The translations under genes were made by a program, and so were the position numbers. The notes under the pieces were generated by a model, which was given only the letters and a program-made list of their open reading frames with translations, searched no databases and had not been told where the DNA came from. A stretch of 64,000 bases of DNA from contig NZ_AWUK01000008.1 in NCBI RefSeq assembly GCF_000499205.1, forward strand, positions 60,412-124,411, read 5' to 3'. Source of the stretch: Paenibacillus sp. MAEPY2 (GTDB lineage Bacteria > Bacillota > Bacilli > Paenibacillales > Paenibacillaceae). Positions 18,566 to 27,791 of this stretch are shown here, one piece after another. Position 1 is the first letter of the stretch, and each line of letters opens with the position of its first letter.

Positions 18566-19723
18566 ATGAGGTGGAGAATGAACAGGTTGAATGAGAGAAC
18601 TAAGGTACAGGAGCAGCGCTCGAATTACGGGAGAAGTCAGCTGGAATCCACATATGCGGCACCTGAGAAATTACAGAGTAGAAAGGGTTGGAGGGTGATT
18701 GCCATAACCCTTGGTGCCTGCGTGATATTGTCTGCTTGCGGTAACAGTAACTCGATTACGTCGGAACAGGCCAGACAGTCAAAGGAAGAAACGACGAATA
18801 CAAATGAAGCGAGTGAGAGCAGTCGTCTGGAAGAGAATTCAGGTACAGAGGTGAGCGCCATCATTACACCTGACAATTTCATTGATACGTTAATGAACGG
18901 TTCCAAGGATGACATTTACAGTCAAATGAGTCCGGAATTGAAGCAAGCGATAACCCTTGAACAATTCAAAACATCTGCTGATCAATTTCTGGAGGGGGTA
19001 ACCTCACTGAATCAAGTGGTCCATCTCAAAATGAACAAGTTGACTGAGCTTGCCTGGAAGGATCAAACCGGAACAAAAGGGATTCAAGCCTATTTTAGCG
19101 AAGCCAATCAGATTGAGGGGCTGTTGATCCAGCCGCTGGTAACCCATGAGGACACGGATGAAAAGTTCACTAAAACCGAATTTCAGTTCCCTATGAAGGG
19201 GGAATGGTATGTGTTCTGGGGAGGCAATGATGTGATGTCTAACTATCATTATGAGCATGAAACACAGCGCTACGCGCTTGATATCGTGCGAACCAAAGAA
19301 GGTTTCAGCTATAACGGGGATGCGCAGGTGAATGCAAGTTATTACGCTTTTGGTGAACCGCTCTATGCAGCTGCGGACGGAACCGTAGTTGACATCAAGA
19401 ACGATATTCCAGACAATACGCCAGGCGTTATGAACCCGGAAGAACCGGCAGGTAACAACGTGGTCATTGACCATGGAAATGGAGAATATAGCATCACCGG
19501 TCATATCAAGGAAGGCAGTGTAGCGGTCAAAAAAGGGGATAAAGTCAAGCAGGGAGACCTCATCGGAGCGCTGGGCAACTCGGGGAACTCCAGCGAGGCT
19601 CACCTGCACTTCCAGGTGTCGGACGGCCCGGATCTGTTCACTTCCCGTTCCGTTAACATTCGTTGGGCGGATCAGAGCCAGCAGTTAACCCGGGGAAAGA
19701 CCTTCCAGGGATTGCCTGAGTAA
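18566..19723 (+). CDS. M23 (LytM-type) peptidase lipoprotein
   Basis: About 385 residues. After a long charged N-terminus comes a hydrophobic segment ending in the lipobox ILSAC, so it is probably a lipoprotein. A DUF3887-like domain (FIDTLMNGSKDDIYSQMSPEL) precedes a C-terminal M23 domain with HETQRYALD, DHGNGEYSITGHI and HLHFQVSD, which give the Zn ligands. It should hydrolyse cell-wall peptide bridges or act in export-associated wall remodelling. The start is uncertain: ATG 18566 has AGAAGGG at 9 bases, ATG 18578 is an alternative, and the lipobox suggests the true signal peptide could begin later still. It is divergent from the two-component system. Confidence 0.85.
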   Translation: MRWRMNRLNERTKVQEQRSNYGRSQLESTYAAPEKLQSRKGWRVIAITLGACVILSACGNSNSITSEQARQSKEETTNTNEASESSRLEENSGTEVSAIITPDNFIDTLMNGSKDDIYSQMSPELKQAITLEQFKTSADQFLEGVTSLNQVVHLKMNKLTELAWKDQTGTKGIQAYFSEANQIEGLLIQPLVTHEDTDEKFTKTEFQFPMKGEWYVFWGGNDVMSNYHYEHETQRYALDIVRTKEGFSYNGDAQVNASYYAFGEPLYAAADGTVVDIKNDIPDNTPGVMNPEEPAGNNVVIDHGNGEYSITGHIKEGSVAVKKGDKVKQGDLIGALGNSGNSSEAHLHFQVSDGPDLFTSRSVNIRWADQSQQLTRGKTFQGLPE

Positions 19724-19823
19724 TTGCGGGGCTGACCGGATGTTTGGGGGATGACGCCAGCTTCCTTCCTCCGTTATAATACCGTCATGAGATAGAATTG
19801 ATCAGGATGATGGAGGAGTAGAC

Positions 19824-20327
19824 ATGGAACTGGATAGTGTGCAGATTGAGTATGCGCGTCGCGAAGACTTGCCAAGGATTGTGGAGATCTATAATTCCAC
19901 GATTGAGAGCCGGATGGTGACGGCGGATTTGGAGCCAGTGACTGTAGAGCAGCGAGTTCCGTGGTTTGAGGAGCATTCTTCGGATCATCGTCCACTCTGG
20001 GTGATGAGGCATAACGGACAGGTTGTGGCCTGGGCCAGCCTGAGTTCATTTTACGGACGCCCTGCTTACAATGGGACGGTGGAAGTCAGCGTATATGTAG
20101 ATCAGCAGTGTCGGGGCATTGGGGCAGGAGGACGCTTGCTGAACACGATTTTTGAAGCTTGTCCTGCGCTTGGAATCAAGACGATTTTGGGCTTTGTCTT
20201 TGGGCATAATGAACCGAGTCTGGGGTTATTGCGCAAGCATGGCTTTGAACAGTGGGGGTATTACCCCGAAGTGGCTGTGCTGGATGGCATCAACCGGGAT
20301 TTGGCGATCTTGGGCAAAAAAATATAA
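19824..20327 (+). CDS. GNAT N-acetyltransferase (phosphinothricin/methionine sulfone acetyltransferase-like)
   Basis: The 167-residue protein begins with IEYARREDLPRIVEIYNSTI and contains STIESRMVTADLEPVTVEQRVPWF, typical of the PAT/MnaT group. The acetyl-CoA pyrophosphate loop is QQCRGIGAGGRLL. The group acetylates amino-acid analogues such as methionine sulfone or phosphinothricin. The start follows TGGAGGAGTAGAC, and a hairpin terminator follows. Substrate assignment is by family resemblance only. Confidence 0.88.
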   Translation: MELDSVQIEYARREDLPRIVEIYNSTIESRMVTADLEPVTVEQRVPWFEEHSSDHRPLWVMRHNGQVVAWASLSSFYGRPAYNGTVEVSVYVDQQCRGIGAGGRLLNTIFEACPALGIKTILGFVFGHNEPSLGLLRKHGFEQWGYYPEVAVLDGINRDLAILGKKI

Positions 20328-20348
20328 GCGTATTTCAAAGTAAATGAA

Positions 20349-20388
20349 AACCTCCAGATCCACAGCGCGTGGATTGGAGGTTATTTTT
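20349..20388 (+). terminator. Intrinsic terminator after the GNAT gene
   Basis: AACCTCCAGATCCAC (20349-20363) pairs with GTGGATTGGAGGTT (20369-20382), with one bulge, then TATTTTT follows. Confidence 0.85.
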
Positions 20389-20415
20389 GCTTACATGGAA
20401 TATATAACTGAGGTT

Positions 20416-20916
20416 TTAGGTGTGGGACACGCCAAGCCTTTGCTTAATATCCTGAATCTGTGCCAGATGACGCTCTTCATGATAGCTTGCAAAATCGATC
20501 CACTGAGCCAGATCCATCTCACCGAAAACCGGGTGAGGAAAGGACTTGCTCCGTAGCAGTTCAGCATCATGATCCTGTGCAACGTGCATCAGCGCCTGAT
20601 GCGAGGCTTCCAGGTCGTGGCGAACATTCGTCAGAGCTTCCGGTTCCGCAGGAGGCTGGAGATGAGACGGAGCGTTGACAGAGTGGCTGCGATCCAGTGT
20701 TAGCTCATATGGTTTTTTGTCCACAGAAACGGTCTGTTCCTTCTCTAGCGCCGCACGAGCTTGCTTAACAATTATACGTTCCATCAGATTTAGGTGACGG
20801 AGCACTTGCATCATACTCCAGCGTTCAGGTGTGGGTCTAAGGTTCAATTGTTCTTCATTAAGTCCAGAGATCGCTTCCCAGATTTGGCTACGAATGTCGT
20901 TATTACGAGTGAACAT
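20416..20916 (-). CDS. DinB-superfamily protein
   Basis: The 166-residue four-helix protein has metal-ligand histidines in WSMMQVLRHLNLMERI and in FASYHEERHLAQI, the DinB_2 pattern. Such proteins are often bacillithiol- or thiol-dependent transferases, but the reaction here is unknown. The start follows AAAGGAGAGG. It is monocistronic. Confidence 0.88.
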   Translation of the reverse strand: MFTRNNDIRSQIWEAISGLNEEQLNLRPTPERWSMMQVLRHLNLMERIIVKQARAALEKEQTVSVDKKPYELTLDRSHSVNAPSHLQPPAEPEALTNVRHDLEASHQALMHVAQDHDAELLRSKSFPHPVFGEMDLAQWIDFASYHEERHLAQIQDIKQRLGVSHT

Positions 20917-21197
20917 CGTGCAATCCTCTCCTTTATATGAGTTCTATGATGTTAGCTTGTTTATGTGTAGGCCCAGCATGTGGGTGCTTGATATATATCA
21001 TAGAGGATATGAAGGGTGAATGCGAAGATGGATTACATTTTCCTTGTTAGTTGAAGTTGTACAGGTGAGAACAAAACTATTTCTTATAAATGAGCTATTT
21101 CAAATCATACCATCGCCAAAAAAGGATTGACGCTAAGTGCTGCTGGACTCTATAATCGATAACAAGTAACTTGATATGTAAGGAGTCCTGACATGGT

Positions 21198-21611
21198 ATG
21201 TTAGTAATTGACGAGGTGTATCAACATACAGCATTGCAAATATCATCGTCCGATTTATTGTACCTTATCCAACAGCTCAAGGTCAAAAAAGAAAATGAGA
21301 TTGAAACGCTCAAACATAAAATTGAACAATTCGAGCAAAAAAAACGTGCGGAAGAAGTCGCTTATCAATCTTTGTCGACAGTACGCAAATGGTTCGCAGG
21401 GCGACCCGCATCCCATCACCAGGCGGTGGAATATATGGTCCAGGTGAAGGAACGTTTTCGCAAAATGGAGCAGATTCGGCGGCGGATACGAGAACTGGAC
21501 CGCATTGCCGAACGAATCAAGCATCCGGACAGCATTGAACGGGACGAAATCGAGCTTACGCCCGAAACGATCCGGGAGATTAGACAGCTTAGGGAAACGG
21601 AGGATGTATAA
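21198..21611 (+). CDS. Coiled-coil protein encoded directly before amt
   Basis: I do not recognise the 137-residue protein. It has a basic/acidic coiled coil from about 25 to 55 (LKVKKENEIETLKHKIEQFEQKK) and a second helical charged stretch at 80-110. There is no signal peptide or membrane segment. It ends 2 bases before the amt start, so the two genes are probably co-transcribed, but it is not a PII protein. AAGGAG lies 12 bases before the ATG. The 281-bp region upstream (20917-21197) shows no clear feature. Confidence 0.65.
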   Translation: MLVIDEVYQHTALQISSSDLLYLIQQLKVKKENEIETLKHKIEQFEQKKRAEEVAYQSLSTVRKWFAGRPASHHQAVEYMVQVKERFRKMEQIRRRIRELDRIAERIKHPDSIERDEIELTPETIREIRQLRETEDV

Positions 21612-21613
21612 GC

Positions 21614-22903
21614 ATGACTTTGGAGACGTTAAGCTCCGGGATTGATACGGTCTGGGTCGTACTGAGTGCAGCCATGATTTTGTTGATGGAGGGCGGGTTT
21701 GCCCTGCTGGAAGCTGGCTTTGTACGTTATAAAAATAGCGTGAATATTATTATGAAGGTTTTCGCCGACATTACAATCGGAACATTGCTTTTCTATGCGA
21801 TCGGATTTGGTTTAATGTATGGTTCTGATGCTGGTGGTTTGGTAGGCATAACCGGATTTTTCCTCAATGGAGATTTGTCTCATCTAGACGTACCCGTATC
21901 ACTGGAAACATTTTGGCTGTTCCAGGCCGCGTTTACCATTGCCGTCATTTCCATCGTATCGGGTGCTGTGGCTGAGCGGATTAACTTTCGCGCCTACCTG
22001 CTGTACATCATACTGATGACGGCAATTATTTATCCAATTGGTGGTCACTGGGCATGGGGCGGCGGTTGGCTCAGCAAGCTGGGCATGCAGGATTTTGCCG
22101 GTTCTGCGGTCATTCACGCGTTGGGCGGGTTCTCTGCACTGGCCGCAGCGATTATTATTGGGCCGCGTAAAGGAAAATACACGCCGCTTGGCGTGAGTGC
22201 CATTGCGCTTCCGAGCAATCTGCCGCTGGCCTCTGTAGGCGCATTTCTGCTATGGTTCGGCTGGTTTGGCTTCAATGCAGGAAGTACGCTCAGCGCGACT
22301 GATGTAAGGATCGGTCACATTGCCATTGTTACGATGTTGTCTGCTGCTTCGGGCGGCGCAGTTACACTGCTCTACACCTTGTTTCGTTTCAATCGTTCGG
22401 ATGCACCATCCGTCATTAATGGCTCGCTGGCCGGTTTAGTTGGTATTACGGCGGGGTGTGCCTTTGTCGGTGATGTGGCTGCGATATTCATCGGGGCGGT
22501 ATCCGGATTGCTCATGATGGCTGCAACGAATTGGCTGGACCGCAGGCAGATTGATGATCCGGTGGGTGCGTTCCCTGTTCATGCTGTATCCGGGATGTGG
22601 GGAACGATTGCCGTGGGTTTATTTGCAACGGATGGGGGCTTGTTCATGGGAGGCGGCTGGAGGCTGCTGGGTGTTCAGGCGCTCGGCCTCACGGCTTTGG
22701 TCGTCTGGGGATTTGTCATGACCTGGATCGGTCTGAAGCTGATTGGCAAGATGGTTCCTGTCCGTTCTACGGAAGAAGAGGAAGATCTGGGCCTGGATAT
22801 TAGTTATCATGGTGTAATGGCTGCCCACCAGTCGCATGAGTTTCTGGATAGCGAGGAGCATATTCGTGCATTCCAGGATGATCTACCGCATCGGAATCGT
22901 TAG
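21614..22903 (+). CDS. amt: Ammonium transporter (Amt/Mep/Rh family)
   Basis: The 429-residue protein has eleven predicted membrane helices. Family motifs include LMEGGFALLEAGFVRYKN, PIGGHWAWGGGWL, DFAGSAVIHALGGFSALAAA with the first pore His, LLWFGWFGFNAGS, and VGAFPVHAVSGMWGTIAVG with the second pore His. It conducts NH4+/NH3 across the membrane. No glnK is adjacent; a coiled-coil gene precedes it instead. The soluble C-terminal tail of about 45 residues is acidic. An intrinsic terminator follows. Confidence 0.95.
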   Translation: MTLETLSSGIDTVWVVLSAAMILLMEGGFALLEAGFVRYKNSVNIIMKVFADITIGTLLFYAIGFGLMYGSDAGGLVGITGFFLNGDLSHLDVPVSLETFWLFQAAFTIAVISIVSGAVAERINFRAYLLYIILMTAIIYPIGGHWAWGGGWLSKLGMQDFAGSAVIHALGGFSALAAAIIIGPRKGKYTPLGVSAIALPSNLPLASVGAFLLWFGWFGFNAGSTLSATDVRIGHIAIVTMLSAASGGAVTLLYTLFRFNRSDAPSVINGSLAGLVGITAGCAFVGDVAAIFIGAVSGLLMMAATNWLDRRQIDDPVGAFPVHAVSGMWGTIAVGLFATDGGLFMGGGWRLLGVQALGLTALVVWGFVMTWIGLKLIGKMVPVRSTEEEEDLGLDISYHGVMAAHQSHEFLDSEEHIRAFQDDLPHRNR

Positions 22904-22925
22904 GGATGGGATGGATCGTAAGGAT

Positions 22926-22957
22926 AGAGGCTGACAGCGAATGTCAGTCTCTTTTTT
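22926..22957 (+). terminator. Intrinsic terminator of amt
   Basis: GAGGCTGACA (22927-22936) pairs with TGTCAGTCTC (22942-22951), with a GCGAA loop, then TTTTTT. Confidence 0.92.
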
Positions 22958-23054
22958 CGCTAGAAGCAGGGAAAGAAGAGGCAGCGGAAGAATATACAGG
23001 TGTGTACCTGAATATGTCTCACCATAGATGTATTGTCAGAAGGGGAGGATCTGT

Positions 23055-23999
23055 ATGATTAAACCAGAACAATGTGAACGTCTGACCAGAAAAGCCCGGA
23101 AAACACTTGAGGAATATGGATTGGGTAATGCTGCCGATCTGCTGTTATCTTCAAGTCGTTGGGGAATTCGCCTTGATGTATCGACAACGGATGAGTATCG
23201 CAGAACAGGAAATTCACGTGTAGGTGGAGATCCGGATCTGCCGGAGAACATGAAATGGCCTTTGACACAGGATGGAGTACCTATGACTTTCCTGGCCCAG
23301 TTGAATCTTGTGGACTTGACGCCATATACGCCAAATGATGGTCGCGGGAATTTGCCCGAACGGGGCATGTTATATTTTTTCATTGGAGTGGATGAGCCTG
23401 CTTATCATATTGAGCATCGTGTAATTTACGAGCCGGACGCTCATAACCTGACAAGGCGAGAGCCTGCGGGCGAAACTGCGCTGAAGCAGGAGGATTTTGT
23501 AGCGCACTCGGTAACGGTGCTGCCTAACCTTGAGTTTCCTACATATGCGTACATTGATTCCCTGGATCTGAATGCACTCGCTGCCCCGCTATCTGGTGGA
23601 AAAGTAGCCGTCGAAGGGGAGGAAGGTCTATATGACCGATACCTTGAATTCGAGTCCAGCTGGAATCATCCGAGTACACAGAACTGGGGTGGCATGTTTG
23701 GATATCCTGACGGTCAACATCCGGATGCAGAGCATCAGGCGCTGTTACAGATCGTACTTGGTGAAGAGTATGATTATGATGAGCTGGCGTGTGAGAAGAA
23801 GCTGACTGCTCATTATGGCGGAGATGAGGAACGGACACAACAAGAGCTTTCGGATACACTGCTTCTATTGAAAATTGATACGCATGACGCTATCGGATTT
23901 CAATGGTGGGACTGTGGAGAGTTGCAATTTTTCATTCGCAAGGAGGACTTGCTTGCAGGACGATTCGATCAAACGTATTGTTCGTTATATTCAAGTTAA
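23055..23999 (+). CDS. YwqG-like DUF1963 protein
   Basis: The 314-residue soluble protein has DUF1963 hallmarks: SRVGGDPDLPENMKWPL near 55, FLAQLNL, and GMLYFFIGVDE. Later blocks are HPDAEHQALLQIVLGEEYD and FQWWDCGELQFFIRKEDLLAGRFD. The function is unknown; relatives sit in immunity-like or cell-wall contexts. ATG 23055 has AGGGGAGGA upstream; an earlier in-frame ATG at 23028 lacks a site. It is monocistronic with a following hairpin. Confidence 0.88.
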   Translation: MIKPEQCERLTRKARKTLEEYGLGNAADLLLSSSRWGIRLDVSTTDEYRRTGNSRVGGDPDLPENMKWPLTQDGVPMTFLAQLNLVDLTPYTPNDGRGNLPERGMLYFFIGVDEPAYHIEHRVIYEPDAHNLTRREPAGETALKQEDFVAHSVTVLPNLEFPTYAYIDSLDLNALAAPLSGGKVAVEGEEGLYDRYLEFESSWNHPSTQNWGGMFGYPDGQHPDAEHQALLQIVLGEEYDYDELACEKKLTAHYGGDEERTQQELSDTLLLLKIDTHDAIGFQWWDCGELQFFIRKEDLLAGRFDQTYCSLYSS

Positions 24000-24026
24000 G
24001 TTCATGTTTGTTATCATAGAAGCAAC

Positions 24027-24071
24027 AAAAAGTCCCAAATGCCGTCTATAAGAGGGAGGAGGGGCTTTTTT
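24027..24071 (+). terminator. Hairpin terminator after the ywqG-like gene
   Basis: AAAAAGTCCC (24027-24036) pairs with GGGGCTTTTT (24061-24070), including one G-T pair, ending in a T-run. Confidence 0.75.
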
Positions 24072-24182
24072 GTTAGTCATTGTTAGTTTTCAAACATGGC
24101 TGGTTTATATATGAAGGGGGAATAAATGGGTTGATTAGCGATCATACGTTCTATATAATGGGATAAAAAGGGAGTGTTTCTG

Positions 24183-24641
24183 TTGATTCAATCCGCATTT
24201 AAACATATTGATGTGGCAGTCACATCATTAATCAATTTATGTGACCAACTATCCGAACAGGATTTGGCTTTGACTCCGATTGAAGGCAAACGGCCGGTTG
24301 GAGAATTGCTTTCTCATCTATCCGTCATTTGTCGTGCAGATGTACATATTTCGGAGGGAGCCTCTGAAGAAGAAATGGCTTTGTTTTACGAGGAAAATCA
24401 GCCGAATACACTCAGTGAGATCAAGGAAGCGCTGATTGCCAATCAGATGTACCTTTACCATAGATACAGACAGTTTAATACGGAGGACTTATTACAGGTG
24501 ACTGACTCCTACTGGGGCGCTTCGTACAGTCGTCTGGAGTGGCTGCTTGAGATTATGGGACATGTATACCACCACAGGGGCCAACTGCACACGATGCTAA
24601 CTTTGACTGGTATAGAGCCCAAAGTGGCATTGTTTGAATAG
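24183..24641 (+). CDS. DinB-family protein
   Basis: This 152-residue helical protein has the metal-binding histidines in VGELLSHLSVICRADVH and GHVYHHRGQLHTMLTLTG, the DinB C-terminal signature. AAAGGGAG lies 8 bases before TTG 24183, which I take as the start; GTG 24174 overlaps the ribosome site. The reaction is unknown. It is distinct from the DinB protein at 20416. Confidence 0.85.
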   Translation: MIQSAFKHIDVAVTSLINLCDQLSEQDLALTPIEGKRPVGELLSHLSVICRADVHISEGASEEEMALFYEENQPNTLSEIKEALIANQMYLYHRYRQFNTEDLLQVTDSYWGASYSRLEWLLEIMGHVYHHRGQLHTMLTLTGIEPKVALFE

Positions 24642-25003
24642 AAAAAATAGATACATCATACCGAGTTTCTGCCTGAATAGAAACAAGATTAGATAGAATA
24701 CATAGAGCATGTTATCCGAAACAAGCAACGGTTAAATCGGGATTAGATCGACGATACTATACTTTACTGATAGGGAGTACCAAATGGAAGGCAACAACAC
24801 TACATAGGTTGAGAGAAATAGACTGAACATATTCAGAAACTTTATCAGCTTACGATAATCGAACCCATTATGAGAGGGTATTCAGTATACTGGAAATTTA
24901 ACGTTGGTATCCCTTTTCTGAGCGTGATGATTTTCGCAGATTCATATTCTAGTGGTATACTCTGATCAAAGCAATGATTCATGGAATGGAAAGGAATAAT
25001 GCC
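24642..25003. other. AT-rich intergenic region upstream of the VanR-like operon
   Basis: No coding frame, RNA or strong repeat is seen. A possible -10 box TATACT lies at 24955-24960, in front of the response-regulator gene, but no good -35 accompanies it. The region probably holds the promoter of the 25004-29647 operon. Confidence 0.4.
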
Positions 25004-25708
25004 GTGGCACAGCCAGCAACCATTCTGCTTGTGGATGATGAGCAGGATATTATTAAATTGATGGAGATTTATTTTGGCAATGAAGGGTATCGAGTTCTAA
25101 CAGCTAGTGATGGGATCGAGGCGCTTGAGCAATTGAAGAAAGAGCCAATTGATCTGATCATTCTGGATGTCATGATGCCAAATATGGACGGAATTGAAGC
25201 CTGTATGAAAATTCGGGAAGAGCAGAAAATGCCGATCATTATGCTGTCCGCCAAAAGCATGGATATGGATAAAATCACAGGGCTGAGCATCGGTGCTGAT
25301 GATTATGTGACCAAGCCGTTTAACCCGCTTGAACTAGTGGCACGGGCAAAATCACAGCTTCGCAGGTATCATACCTTCAATGAAGGCCGGGAGAACAAGG
25401 AGCATGAATGGGTGATTGACGATCTGGTCATCAATACCGATACCCATGAGGTCTGGGTGGATGAGCAGCCTGTTCGTCTGACTCCCCGTGAATTTGCCGT
25501 TCTGGAGCTGCTGGCGCGCCATCAAGGCTCTGTGCTTAGTATGGAGCAGATCTACAGACAGGTCTGGAAAGAGGAATTCATGGAATCCAACAACACCGTC
25601 ATGGTGCATATCCGCAAGATTCGGGAGAAAATTGAACTCGACAGCAAACATCCCAAGTTCATACAGACGGTATGGGGTGTTGGGTATAAGATGATCAAAC
25701 CACAATAA
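25004..25708 (+). CDS. VanR-like OmpR-family response regulator
   Basis: The 234-residue protein has a receiver with VDDEQD (acidic pocket) and phospho-acceptor Asp55 in ILDVMMPNMDGIEA, then a winged helix with VWKEEFMESNNTVMVHIRKIREKIE. Close resemblance to VanR/VncR-type regulators of cell-wall operons. GTG 25004 is preceded by AAAGGAA at 7 bases; the frame opens 10 codons earlier at ATG 24974 without a good site. It is followed after 54 bases by its kinase and then by a peptidoglycan synthase gene. Confidence 0.92.
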   Translation: MAQPATILLVDDEQDIIKLMEIYFGNEGYRVLTASDGIEALEQLKKEPIDLIILDVMMPNMDGIEACMKIREEQKMPIIMLSAKSMDMDKITGLSIGADDYVTKPFNPLELVARAKSQLRRYHTFNEGRENKEHEWVIDDLVINTDTHEVWVDEQPVRLTPREFAVLELLARHQGSVLSMEQIYRQVWKEEFMESNNTVMVHIRKIREKIELDSKHPKFIQTVWGVGYKMIKPQ

Positions 25709-25762
25709 GCACGTGCGTTTACAAGGTGAATTGGATACAGAGCGTGAGCAGGGAGTTCCGAG

Positions 25763-26929
25763 ATGAATTCAAAATTAATTAACACAGTCCGGTGGAAATT
25801 TATTTACGCATTTATGCTGAGTGGCATTTTGACTGCGGCTATTTTGTATGGGGGCAGCAAAGTTGTACGATCCATTCTGGATGCTCAGACCTATCCTGAT
25901 TATTCGCTCCCTGCAAGGGGTATCAGGTGGCTGGTGAACAATATTGGGTCGGTGCCATTAATGATTATAGTTGGCATACTTGGCTTTGTGCTGTTCTTTT
26001 TCCTGTTCACACGGAGGCTGATGCTCGTTTTGGATGAGATTACGGCGGGAATTCAGGAGGTTGCCAAAGGAGAGTTGTCTCATCGGATCGAGGTAAAGAC
26101 ATCGGATGAATTTGGCGTTGTTGCTGCCAGCATTAATCAGATGGCTGAACAATTGCAGCTGTCATTGCAGGAGGAGCGTAGTGCAGTCGCTGCCAAAAAT
26201 GATTTGATTACAGGCATTTCTCATGATTTGAGGACACCGCTTACCTCCATTCTCGGATTTTTGGAGTACATAGAGAAGGATCGGTATCAGGATGAAATTG
26301 AAATGCGCTATTACGTGAGCATTGCGTACGAGAAATCATTGACATTAAGGAAGCTGATCGACGATTTGTTCGAATATACCCGTGTCAGTGGTGGGAGCCT
26401 GCCCTTGTCCTTGACTTCTTTGAACCTGAACCCGTTTCTGATGCAGCTGGCGGAAGAGTTCGCTCCGATGCTGGAAGAGGCGGGCATGACATACAAGATC
26501 ATCGGTGGACAGGAGCCTTTATGGATTCAGGCCGCTCCCGGGGAGCTTGTACGTGCATATGAGAACCTGTTCAGTAACGCAATCCGTTACGGGGCACAGG
26601 GGAAAGTGATGGAGATCGCGTTGTCTCTTGAAGGTGATGAAGCCGTGGTGCGTATCAGCAATTACGGTGAACCGATTCCGGCGCAGGATTTGCCGCATTT
26701 ATTTGATCGATTCTACCGGGTGGACAAGTCCCGCTCTCGTGATACGGGCGGCACCGGTCTGGGGCTGGCCATTGCCAAGTCAATGATAGAATTACATCAA
26801 GGAAGTATAGCTGCCTACAGTGAACAGGGCCGAACCGATTTTGTTACGCGTTTCCCTGTAACTGCTGCTCCGATGAACAGAGATCCAAGAGGTACGTTAA
26901 CCGGGCAGAATTCTCGTCCGATGTATTAG
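25763..26929 (+). CDS. VanS-like sensor histidine kinase
   Basis: The 388-residue kinase has TM1 at 14-36, a short external loop, TM2 at 62-82 and HAMP at 84-135. The H box GISHDLRTPLTSI carries His154. The ATPase domain shows ENLFSNAIRYG (N), a degenerate D box ISNYGEPIPA, FDRFYRVDKSRS (F) and GGTGLGLAIAKS (G). It would phosphorylate the upstream regulator. The small external loop suggests sensing within the membrane. The start follows AGGGAGTTCCGAG. Confidence 0.93.
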   Translation: MNSKLINTVRWKFIYAFMLSGILTAAILYGGSKVVRSILDAQTYPDYSLPARGIRWLVNNIGSVPLMIIVGILGFVLFFFLFTRRLMLVLDEITAGIQEVAKGELSHRIEVKTSDEFGVVAASINQMAEQLQLSLQEERSAVAAKNDLITGISHDLRTPLTSILGFLEYIEKDRYQDEIEMRYYVSIAYEKSLTLRKLIDDLFEYTRVSGGSLPLSLTSLNLNPFLMQLAEEFAPMLEEAGMTYKIIGGQEPLWIQAAPGELVRAYENLFSNAIRYGAQGKVMEIALSLEGDEAVVRISNYGEPIPAQDLPHLFDRFYRVDKSRSRDTGGTGLGLAIAKSMIELHQGSIAAYSEQGRTDFVTRFPVTAAPMNRDPRGTLTGQNSRPMY

Positions 26930-27065
26930 ATCTTCCCTTGATTCAACATCCTAATTGCTTAATTAAGAAAATGATAAGAAGTTACCCACTTCCTCATTAA
27001 GAAATATTCGGTATTCTTAACCTCAATCGTACACATGAGCTGCAAAATTGAGGAGGATGCCGAAT

Positions 27066-27791
27066 ATGAGATTATTATTACGTACAGTCAGACTTAGATA
27101 CATATATATCTGTGGAGCAAGCGCGTTACTTAGCGCAGCGCTCCTATTTGTCGTTTATCACATGTTACGTTTTGCCCACCGTCATCTCCTGTCTGAGACA
27201 ACAGGGATAACTCGCGTTATGCATTGGGTGATAAACCATATCGGAACAACACCGTTGGTTATATTCATCGGGGGAAGTTTGTTTGCCTTGTTTTTTTGGT
27301 TTCGATCGCAGAAGATTGCAGATGACCTCAAGGTCATTGCTCGTGGAGCTCATGAGCTGGCTAATGGCCAAATTTCAGCACCGATTGAAGTGCTGAATGG
27401 CGGGGAACTGCGGCAGATTGCTGCCGATCTGAATGACGTTGCGATACGTATACAAGCGGAGCACATAAATAGTTCAGATCATGAGTGGATAGAACGGGAG
27501 CCGAGAGGCGAAGAATGGTTCGGAAAGCGACATATCCAAGATGATTTGGTTGGTTCACAATCGGGCCGCTTAAGTGCCGATCTGCCGATTAAATTGACTC
27601 TCTATGGTGTTCGTTCATCGCTTGATACGGTCATGGAAGGACGCTGCCGGGATGAAGCGGAGATTCAGCACTGGGTCAGGCTGGCGTATGAACAGACGTT
27701 AAGGCTGGAGCTTGCCCTGGATTCCATGGAAATGAAGCCACAAGAACATTCAGGTTCCATTCCACATGTATTCAGGGAGCCTGAATGTTGA
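27066..27791 (+). CDS. Degenerate VanS paralogue without catalytic residues
   Basis: The 241-residue protein mirrors the first two thirds of the preceding kinase: TM1 (11-34), TM2 (60-80), HAMP-like segment (82-130). A stretch at 168-225 aligns with its dimerisation helices, including RDEAEIQHWVRLAYEQTLRLE against QDEIEMRYYVSIAYEKSLTLR. At the phospho-acceptor position it reads SADLPIKLT instead of SHDLRTPLT, so the His is Ala171. The ATPase domain is absent. GAGGAGG lies 9 bases before ATG 27066. It overlaps the next gene by 7 bases. It could act as a pseudokinase that pairs with the real kinase. Confidence 0.75.
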   Translation: MRLLLRTVRLRYIYICGASALLSAALLFVVYHMLRFAHRHLLSETTGITRVMHWVINHIGTTPLVIFIGGSLFALFFWFRSQKIADDLKVIARGAHELANGQISAPIEVLNGGELRQIAADLNDVAIRIQAEHINSSDHEWIEREPRGEEWFGKRHIQDDLVGSQSGRLSADLPIKLTLYGVRSSLDTVMEGRCRDEAEIQHWVRLAYEQTLRLELALDSMEMKPQEHSGSIPHVFREPEC